A DNA stretch of 64,000 nucleotides, taken from contig NZ_FZOR01000033.1 in NCBI RefSeq assembly GCF_900188445.1, positions 1 through 64,000 of the forward strand, read 5' to 3'. Every line of letters begins with the position of its first letter. Positions within the stretch are counted from its first letter, which is position 1. The notes beneath the pieces were generated by a model. That model did not search any database, was not told where the DNA came from, and saw only the letters and a list, made by a program, of their open reading frames with translations. The position numbers and the translations under genes were made by a program. Below, in pieces: positions 58,807-64,000 of this stretch. This stretch comes from Actinomadura meyerae (GTDB lineage: Bacteria; Actinomycetota; Actinomycetes; Streptosporangiales; Streptosporangiaceae).

Positions 58807-59607
58807 ATGGTGCTGGTGGCGGTGGCGCAGTTGGCGCCCGGCGTCAACAAGGACGAGAACCTCGCGGCGATCGGCGGGCTCGCCGCCGAGGCGGCCGGGC
58901 TCGGCGCGAAGGTGGTGGTGTTCCCCGAGTTCGCGATGTTCACCGCGCCGAAGCTGGACGAGCGGTTCGCCGACTCGGCCGAGCCGCTGGACGGCCCGTT
59001 CACGACCGGGCTCGGCGAGCTCGCCCGGCGGCACGGCGTGCACCTCGTCGCGGGCGTGAACGAGCGGCTGGACGAACCGGGCCGCATCTCCAACACGCTC
59101 GTCGCCCTCGGCCCCGGCGGCGACATCGTGGCCGAGTACCGCAAGCTGCACCTGTACGACGCGTTCGGGTACCGGGAGTCGAAGCTGGTCCGGCCGGGCG
59201 CCATCGGCGAGCCGGAGACGTTCGAGGTGGACGGCGCCACGTTCGGCATGCAGACCTGCTACGACGTCCGGTTCCCGGAGGTGACGCGGCGGATCGTGGA
59301 CGCGGGCGCCGACGTCCTGGTGCTGCCCGCCGCCTGGGTGCCGGGGCCGCTGAAGGAGGACCACTGGCGGACGCTGGTCCGGGCCCGCGCGATCGAGAAC
59401 ACCGTCTACGTCGCCGCGGCCGGCCAGTGCGCCCCGATGGGCGCCGGCAACAGCATGGTCGTCGATCCGATGGGCGTGGTCGCGGCCGGGCTGGGGGAGG
59501 ACACGGGCGTCGTGGCCGCCGAGGTCTCGGCGGAGCGGATCGCCGCCGTCCGGGCCAAGAACCCGGCGCTCGCCCTGCGCCGCTTCACGGTCGTCGAGGC
59601 CGGGTGA
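58807..59607 (+). CDS. Carbon-nitrogen hydrolase (nitrilase superfamily amidase)
   Basis: A 266-residue enzyme with the Glu-Lys-Cys triad in order: FPEFAMFTAP (Glu), EYRKLHLYDAFGYRES (Lys) and GMQTCYDVRFPEVTR (Cys, about residue 154), plus VLVLPAAWVPGPLKEDHWRTLVRARAIENTVYVAAAGQC, typical of Nit2/deaminated-glutathione-amidase-like members. It is probably a cytoplasmic omega-amidase type enzyme; substrate not determined. The ATG follows GGGAGG with a 6-nt spacer. Confidence 0.93.
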   Translation: MVLVAVAQLAPGVNKDENLAAIGGLAAEAAGLGAKVVVFPEFAMFTAPKLDERFADSAEPLDGPFTTGLGELARRHGVHLVAGVNERLDEPGRISNTLVALGPGGDIVAEYRKLHLYDAFGYRESKLVRPGAIGEPETFEVDGATFGMQTCYDVRFPEVTRRIVDAGADVLVLPAAWVPGPLKEDHWRTLVRARAIENTVYVAAAGQCAPMGAGNSMVVDPMGVVAAGLGEDTGVVAAEVSAERIAAVRAKNPALALRRFTVVEAG

Positions 59608-59686
59608 GCGGGCCGGTCTGTATCAACCCGGCAACGGCGCGGCGATTCTCCGTGTCCGGGCGGCCGCGCAGCGTGACCATCGTGGG

Positions 59687-60313
59687 GTGCGCCTCTCCTC
59701 CAGTCTCCCGCCCGCCGGGTTCACCCGGGGCGAGCCGAGCCCGCCCGTGCGGCGCCGGGTCCTCCAGACGCCGTGGCTGCCCGTCGCGGCCGCCGCGCTC
59801 GCCATCGGCGCGGGCTTCTTCGCCATCGGCTCCGGAGCGGACCCGGTGTCCCCGGCGGGCACGGTCGTGCCGGACGCCGCCACGCCGCCGCCCGCGAGCC
59901 CGCCGTCCGCGACTGTGCCGTCCCCGAGCCCGCCGTCCCTGAGCCCGCCGGCGGTGCCTCCGCCGGTGCCGAGCCCCGGGCGGCCGGGCAAGGCGGCTCC
60001 CGCCCGGGAAGGCGAGCAGAAGCCCGCCGGGAAACGACGGCAGGCCCCCGGCCGGGAGGGGCGGCCGCCGCGCGTCCGCGAGCGGCCCATGCCGGGGCGG
60101 GCGCACCCCCGTTCCGCCGCACCGCGCCCGGCGCCGCGCGGGGTGCGTCCCCGCCCGCCCGTGCGGCATCCGGGGCACAAGGCGCGCCCGCCGCGGACCG
60201 TGCGCCCGGCCACGCCGTCCTGGATCGCCGCCGAGTGCCGCCGCCGCTTCCCCGACGACCCGGGCCGCAGGGACGCCTGCGCCGCCGTCCTGGCCCGCAC
60301 CCTCGGCGGCTGA
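59687..60313 (+). CDS. Proline/arginine-rich membrane-anchored protein
   Basis: A 208-residue protein with a basic N-terminus, one helix (LPVAAAALAIGAGFFAIGSG, about 31-50), a long Pro/Ser- then Pro/Arg-rich stretch (50-170), and a conserved-looking end PSWIAAECRRRFPDDPGRRDACAAVL with two Cys. Likely exported and cell-wall spanning. No family known. The GTG start is weakly supported (a GACCAT element lies 6 nt before it). Its TGA abuts the clp-N gene stop (TGATCA). Confidence 0.6.
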   Translation: MRLSSSLPPAGFTRGEPSPPVRRRVLQTPWLPVAAAALAIGAGFFAIGSGADPVSPAGTVVPDAATPPPASPPSATVPSPSPPSLSPPAVPPPVPSPGRPGKAAPAREGEQKPAGKRRQAPGREGRPPRVRERPMPGRAHPRSAAPRPAPRGVRPRPPVRHPGHKARPPRTVRPATPSWIAAECRRRFPDDPGRRDACAAVLARTLGG

Positions 60314-60871
60314 TCAGGCGGCCTCGCTGGTGAGCAGCCGCTCGATGTCGGCGCGCAGGGCCGGGACGTCCACGCCCGCCTCCGCCGCGAGCCGCGCCGA
60401 CAGGAAGTCGTCGTCGTGCAGGATGCCCAGCAGGATGTGCCCGGAGGCGATCCGCTTCTGCTTGAGCCGGATCGCGTGCCGCAGGCTCAGCTCCAGGGCC
60501 TTCTTGGCCTTCGGGGTGAAGGGGATGTGCCCCCCGCGGTACCGGTGGAGCTTCCCGGCGGGCACGTCGAGGGCGCCCTCGCCGAAGCTCTGCTCCGTGG
60601 CGTCCCGGACGGCGTCGAGGTCGATCCCGATGCTCCGCAGGGCCTCGGAGTCGAGGACGTCGCCGCCGGTGCGGTTGACGCGGGCGATCCTGGCCCGCAG
60701 GTCGTCGGCCGTCAGCCCGTGCGCGCGCAGCGTCCGGGCCGCGGCGTCGTCGCCCGCCACCATCGACAGCAGGACGTGCTCGGTCCCGATGTGGCGGTCG
60801 CGCAGCTCCCGCGCCGCCGCCTGCGCGCCGGTCACGGCCTCGCGGGCCGAGGCGGTGAAACGCTCGAACAT
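60314..60871 (-). CDS. Clp N-terminal domain protein (ClpC-N like, stand-alone)
   Basis: A 185-residue protein with two Clp-N repeats: MFERFTASAREAVTGAQAAARELRDRHIGTEHVLLSMVAGDD and FTPKAKKALELSLRHAIRLKQKRIASGHILLGILHDDDF. There is no AAA+ module, so it is not a chaperone ATPase; stand-alone Clp-N proteins may bind substrates or adaptors of ClpC. The HTH gene begins 3 nt upstream and reads into it. Confidence 0.88.
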   Translation of the reverse strand: MFERFTASAREAVTGAQAAARELRDRHIGTEHVLLSMVAGDDAAARTLRAHGLTADDLRARIARVNRTGGDVLDSEALRSIGIDLDAVRDATEQSFGEGALDVPAGKLHRYRGGHIPFTPKAKKALELSLRHAIRLKQKRIASGHILLGILHDDDFLSARLAAEAGVDVPALRADIERLLTSEAA

Positions 60872-60874
60872 CCG

Positions 60875-61171
60875 TCACTGCTCCTTCTGTGTCGTGTCGG
60901 CCGGGGACGCCCCGCCGATCCCGGTGGACCGCCCGCCCGGCTTCGCCGGGAAGGGGAGGCGGCGCCCGCCGCCGTGCTTCTTGTGGACGGCCTGCCTGCT
61001 CACGCCGAGGCAGACCGCGATGTCCTGCCATGACCAGCCCTGGTCGCGGGCGCTGGCGACCTGCAGCGCCTCCAGCCGCTCGGCCAGCTCGCGCAGCGCC
61101 CGCACGGCCCGCAGGCCGACCGCCGGGTCCCGGCTGCTCGCCTCCTGGGCGAGCGTCACTCCATCGCTCAT
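60875..61171 (-). CDS. HTH regulator paired with the Clp-N gene
   Basis: A 98-residue protein with an HTH (RDQGWSWQDIAVCLGVSRQAVHKKHGG, about residues 48-74) after a helix-rich lead (LRAVRALRELAERLEALQ). Proteins of this type are common beside stand-alone Clp-N genes in actinobacteria. I chose the ATG at 61171 because a TTGACA-N17-TACATT promoter ends 6 nt before it; the in-frame ATGs at 61201 and 61219 would lie within the promoter and operator repeats. Confidence 0.8.
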   Translation of the reverse strand: MSDGVTLAQEASSRDPAVGLRAVRALRELAERLEALQVASARDQGWSWQDIAVCLGVSRQAVHKKHGGGRRLPFPAKPGGRSTGIGGASPADTTQKEQ

Positions 61172-61174
61172 GGC

Positions 61175-61218
61175 GTCAATGTAGGTTGACAGCCTGGCCA
61201 TGTCAACTGACGTTGACA
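61175..61218. promoter_or_regulatory. Operator repeats over the HTH/Clp-N promoter
   Basis: GTTGACA half-sites: TGTCAAC (61201-61207) and GTTGACA (61212-61218) form a 7-bp inverted repeat with a 4-bp gap, and a third, GTTGACA (61185-61191), faces the first across 9 bp. GTCAA (61175-61179) may be a partial fourth. They overlap both hexamers, so binding by the HTH protein itself (autoregulation) is likely. Confidence 0.6.
61178..61206 (-). promoter_or_regulatory. Consensus sigma70-type promoter of the HTH/Clp-N operon
   Basis: Minus-strand TTGACA (61206-61201), 17-nt spacer, TACATT (61183-61178), then 6 nt to the ATG. It is the best-matching housekeeping promoter in the window and predicts a leaderless transcript. 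Confidence 0.8.
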
Positions 61219-61229
61219 TTTCGGGTGGT

Positions 61230-62249
61230 TCAGCGGACGGTCAGCAGCGTGGTGAGCAGGTCGTCCAGGCTGACCAGGCCGGCGATCCCGCCGTCCTGGG
61301 CGACGGCGACGCCGAGGTGGCTGTGGTGGGCCTTCAGGATCGCGACCGCCTCGCCGACCGGCGTCCCGACCGGCATCGCCGGGACCGGGTGCGCCAGCCC
61401 CGCGGCCGGTGTCGCGGCCCCCCGCGCGCGGGCCAGGTAGGCGTCCCGGACGTGCACCATGCGGGCGGCGCCCGGACGGCCGGGGCCGCGCAGCATGAGG
61501 CGCGTGTGGCCGCTGCGGGCGGCGGCGTCCACGACCTCCTGCGGGGACGCCTCCGGCGGCACCGACACGATGTCGGAGACCGGCACGACGAGCCCCGCCA
61601 GCGGGGCGCGCGGCGCGTCCAGCGCGGTGGTCAGCAGGGTCAGCTCGCCCTCGTCGATCAGTCCGAGCCGCCGCGACTCCTGCGCGATGCTGCGCAGCTG
61701 CTCCGGCGTCCGCGACACCTCCCGCGACTCGGCGGGCCGGACGCCCACCGCGCGCAGCAGCAGGTTCGTCGCGCCGTTCAGCGCCGCCAGCACCGGGCGC
61801 GCGACGGTCGTGAACGCGCGGAACGGCATGCCCAGCACGGTCGCGGACCGCTCCGGGTCGGTGATCGCCCACGACTTCGGCGCCATCTCCCCGACGACCA
61901 TGTGCAGGAACGTCACCAGCGCCAGGGCCAGCACGAACGCGACGGCGTGCGCGGCGCCCTCCGGCAGCCCGGCGGAGTGGAACAGCGGGGTGAGCGCCCC
62001 CGCGAACACCGGCTCGGACACCAGGCCGAGGCCGAGCGAGCTCATCGTGATGCCGAGCTGCGCGCCCGCGAGCGTCAGCGACAGCTCGTCGATCCCGGCG
62101 ACCGCGGCGGCCGCCGCCCGGCCGCCGCGCGCGGCGGCCCGCTCCAGCCGCGGCCGGCGCGCCGCCACCAGGGAGAACTCGGTGGCGACGAAGAAGCCGT
62201 TGGCGGCCAGCAGCGCCAGCGTGACGGCGGCGCCCAGGGCGAGGCTCAC
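61230..62249 (-). CDS. CNNM/HlyC-type membrane protein with CBS domains (short form)
   Basis: A 339-residue protein of the CNNM transporter family. The membrane domain (1-180, three to four helices; LALGAAVTLALLAANGFFVATEFSLVAARRPRLERAA, TFLHMVVGEMAPKSWAI) is followed by a CBS pair (LVVPVSDIVSVPPEAS..., VPAMPVGTPVGEAVAILKAHHSHLGVAVAQDGGIAGLVSLDDLL). It lacks the CorC_HlyC domain of its partner. The GTG overlaps the partner gene's stop (GTGA), and GGGGAGG precedes it. Such pairs are usual in actinobacteria and are thought to move Mg2+ or other cations. Confidence 0.92.
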   Translation of the reverse strand: MSLALGAAVTLALLAANGFFVATEFSLVAARRPRLERAAARGGRAAAAAVAGIDELSLTLAGAQLGITMSSLGLGLVSEPVFAGALTPLFHSAGLPEGAAHAVAFVLALALVTFLHMVVGEMAPKSWAITDPERSATVLGMPFRAFTTVARPVLAALNGATNLLLRAVGVRPAESREVSRTPEQLRSIAQESRRLGLIDEGELTLLTTALDAPRAPLAGLVVPVSDIVSVPPEASPQEVVDAAARSGHTRLMLRGPGRPGAARMVHVRDAYLARARGAATPAAGLAHPVPAMPVGTPVGEAVAILKAHHSHLGVAVAQDGGIAGLVSLDDLLTTLLTVR

Positions 62250-63580
62250 CGGTCCTCCCCGGGGGGCTCGACGGTCCGGACGCGGATCAGCTCGGGCACG
62301 TGCCGGTGGACCGTCAGCACCTCGACGACCGCGGTGCGGGGCGGCTCGTCCAGCCGGGTCGGTTCGAGGTCGACCCGCACGACGTCGCCGGGCCGCGCGA
62401 CCCGGCCGAGCCGCTTCAGCAGCAGTCCCGCCACGGTCTCGTAGTCGCCCTCCGGCAGCGCGATGCCGGTCTCGTGGGCGACCTCGTCCATCCGCAGCCC
62501 GGCGTCGGTCGTCCACCACTCGCCGGTCCGGATCGCGAGCTCCTCGCCCGGCTCGTTCTCGTCGGCGATCTCCCCGACCAGCTCCTCGGCGACGTCCTCC
62601 CAGGTGACGATGCCGGCGAAGCCCCCGTACTCGTCCACCACGCAGGCCATCGGCTCGGCCGCGCTCTGCAGCCGCAGCACGACCTCCGGCAGCGGCAGCG
62701 AGGACGGCAGCAGCACCGGCGGCCGCGCGATGTCCGCGACCCGGACGTCCGCGGCCTCCCGCGGCCCGAGCGCGATCAGCTCCGGCAGCCCGACGACGCC
62801 CACGACGTCGTCGACGCCCTCGCCGATGACGGGGTAGCGGGTGTGCCCGCTCGCGGAGACGATGTCGCTCAGCTCGGCGGCGTGCGCGGACGCCGGCACG
62901 GTCACCACGTCCACCCGCGGCACCATGACCTCCTCGGCGTCCCGCTCGGAGAAGACCAGGGCCCGCTCCAGCAGGTCGACCTGCCCCTCCGGGAGCTGCT
63001 CCCCGGACTCGCCGATGATGTGCCCGAGCTCCTCCAGCGTCGCGCCGTGGTGCAGCTCCTCCACCGGCTCGATGCCGACCGCGCGCACCAGCCGGTTCGC
63101 GGACGCGTCGAACAGCCTGATCACCGGGCCCGCCGCCGCCAGGTACATGAGGGTGGAGCCGGCGAGCGCGCGGGCCAGCGGCTCCGCCCGCGCCAGCGCG
63201 AAGTTCTTGGGGAACAGCTCGCCGAGCACCATCTGGACCACGGTGGCGAGGGCGAAGCCGACCCCCACGGCGGCGGCGCCGACGGCCGCGCCCGGCACCC
63301 CGGCCGCGCGCAGCACCGGTGCGAGCAGGTCGGCCAGGGCGGGCTTGGCGATGAACCCGACGACCAGCGCGGTCACCGTGATGCCGAGCTGCGCCCCGGA
63401 GAGCATGAACGACAGCCGCCCCATCACCCGCAGCGCCCGCGCCGACGCCCGGTCGCCCTCGGCCGCGCGCTGGGCGAGGACGGGCCGGTCGGCGGTGACG
63501 AACGCGAACTCCTGCGCGACGAAGTAGCCGGTCGCGGCCGTCAGCAGGAGCACGGCCAGCAGCCCGAGCGCGCCGTTCAC
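62246..63580 (-). CDS. CNNM/HlyC-type membrane protein with CBS and CorC domains (long form)
   Basis: A 444-residue protein: DUF21/CNNM membrane domain (YFVAQEFAFVTADRPVLAQRAAEGDR, LGITVTALVVGFIAKPAL, VVQMVLGELFPKNFALA), CBS pair (about 220-340; MVPRVDVVTVPASA, YGGFAGIVTWEDVAEELVGEIADE), then the CorC_HlyC domain (360-430). It works with the short partner gene immediately downstream; probable cation transport or homeostasis. GTG start, in keeping with the short upstream gap. Confidence 0.93.
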   Translation of the reverse strand: MNGALGLLAVLLLTAATGYFVAQEFAFVTADRPVLAQRAAEGDRASARALRVMGRLSFMLSGAQLGITVTALVVGFIAKPALADLLAPVLRAAGVPGAAVGAAAVGVGFALATVVQMVLGELFPKNFALARAEPLARALAGSTLMYLAAAGPVIRLFDASANRLVRAVGIEPVEELHHGATLEELGHIIGESGEQLPEGQVDLLERALVFSERDAEEVMVPRVDVVTVPASAHAAELSDIVSASGHTRYPVIGEGVDDVVGVVGLPELIALGPREAADVRVADIARPPVLLPSSLPLPEVVLRLQSAAEPMACVVDEYGGFAGIVTWEDVAEELVGEIADENEPGEELAIRTGEWWTTDAGLRMDEVAHETGIALPEGDYETVAGLLLKRLGRVARPGDVVRVDLEPTRLDEPPRTAVVEVLTVHRHVPELIRVRTVEPPGEDR

Positions 63581-63762
63581 CCGGCCCCTCCCTCCACCGG
63601 GCCGCCGTCCGGCGCCCGTCGTCCAGGATCTTCCCTACCCCGGCGGGCCCCCGTCTCTCCCGATCCCCGACGGTTATCGACCGCTCTGCGTGGAATGAAC
63701 CCCTGCACGGGCGGAACCGGCCCGCGGGGCGCGAGCCGCGGCCACGAGTGCGAGGGGGGCCG

Positions 63763-64000
63763 ATGCCCAGACCGTTCGCGTCGTCCGCAGACCTGGGCGA
63801 CAAGACCCCGACGCTGGAGATCCTGGCCGACGGGGTGTACGCGCTGACCGCCGAGGGCGACCCGAACGTCGGCGCCGTCGAGGGCGAGGACTTCCTGGTC
63901 TGCTTCGAGGCGCTCGCCACGCCCGCCGCCGCCCGCGACTGGCTCGCCGTGCTGCGCGAGCACACCGACAAGCCCGTCCGCTACCTGGTGCTGTCGCACT
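63763..64000 (+). CDS. Metallo-beta-lactamase-fold hydrolase (N-terminal part, cut by window end)
   Basis: The first 79 codons. LADGVYALTAEGDPNVGAVEGEDFLVCFEALATPAAARDWLAVLREHTDKPVRYLVLSH is the N-terminal MBL beta-strand pattern, ending just at the expected HxHxDH metal motif, which lies outside the window. GGGGGG precedes the ATG. Subfamily unresolved; it resembles actinobacterial MBL proteins with a [KR]P-[IV]-RY-[LV]-V-L-[TS]-H strand. Confidence 0.8.
   Translation, partial: MPRPFASSADLGDKTPTLEILADGVYALTAEGDPNVGAVEGEDFLVCFEALATPAAARDWLAVLREHTDKPVRYLVLSH

Overview
The window is very GC-rich and densely coded, with strong third-position G/C bias, GTG and TTG starts, start-stop overlaps (ATGA, GTGA) and many leaderless genes. 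Its gene content (xerD-parA-scpA-scpB-rluB-aroH-tyrA-cmk-der, GTP-dependent PEP carboxykinase, SoxR, DUF3516 helicase, eukaryote-type Ser/Thr kinase) is that of an actinomycete chromosome. A Thermomonosporaceae/Actinomadura-like or Streptomyces-like host is my inference; no rRNA or tRNA is present to settle it.

Layout. 0-8 kb: a GNAT acetyltransferase, a NarL-type two-component pair, then a translationally coupled operon of a DHA2 drug exporter and two catalytically intact ABC half-transporters. 8-13.6 kb: GNAT, secreted SGNH lipase, CapA-like phosphoesterase, a DUF3533-like membrane protein, a DUF2071 protein and an O-methyltransferase. 14-18.5 kb: a six-helix membrane Ser/Thr kinase facing a 969-residue membrane protein with an extracytoplasmic Leu/Ile/Val-binding-like domain. 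18.6-21.4 kb: nitronate monooxygenase-like, DUF35 and thiolase-like genes, with two copies of one TetR-type palindrome, one before each transcription unit.

21.6-28.1 kb: a complete ectoine/hydroxyectoine locus on the minus strand. Biosynthesis (ectA-ectB-ectC-ectD) is followed directly by the uptake system (ehuB-ehuC-ehuD-ehuA), with an 18-bp perfect hairpin between the two halves. 28.8-35.5 kb: proline iminopeptidase, a 566-residue coiled-coil protein behind a duplicated translation start, then pyrG, a NUDIX hydrolase and xerD. 35.6-43.3 kb: chromosome segregation (parA, scpA, scpB), ribosome maturation (rluB, der), the tyrosine/phenylalanine branch (aroH, tyrA) and cmk, ending at a 12-bp-stem terminator. 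A SecD-head-like anchored protein sits between parA and scpA.

43.4-50.4 kb: two small membrane-protein genes, a 32-codon small ORF with a strong ribosome binding site, and a molybdate locus (HTH-TOBE regulator, modB, modC) in which modA is replaced by an 18-codon in-frame ORF. Then come pckG with a DasR-like operator, an HdeD-like protein, and soxR with a SoxR box. 50.4-55.1 kb: a GH65 phosphorylase coupled to a beta-phosphoglucomutase, then gnd, which together can move disaccharide-derived glucose 1-phosphate to glucose 6-phosphate and the pentose phosphate route. 55-64 kb: an HD hydrolase, a DUF3516 helicase, a nitrilase-family amidase, a Clp-N protein with its HTH partner under a near-consensus promoter, a CNNM/HlyC-type pair, and the start of a metallo-beta-lactamase-fold gene cut by the window end.

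I found no CRISPR array, insertion sequence, prophage or obvious biosynthetic gene cluster other than ectoine. The most unusual items are the modA scar, the paired palindromes of the thiolase/monooxygenase unit, the LIVBP-like receptor, and the recurring TANNNT + 6 nt + start-codon architecture of leaderless genes.
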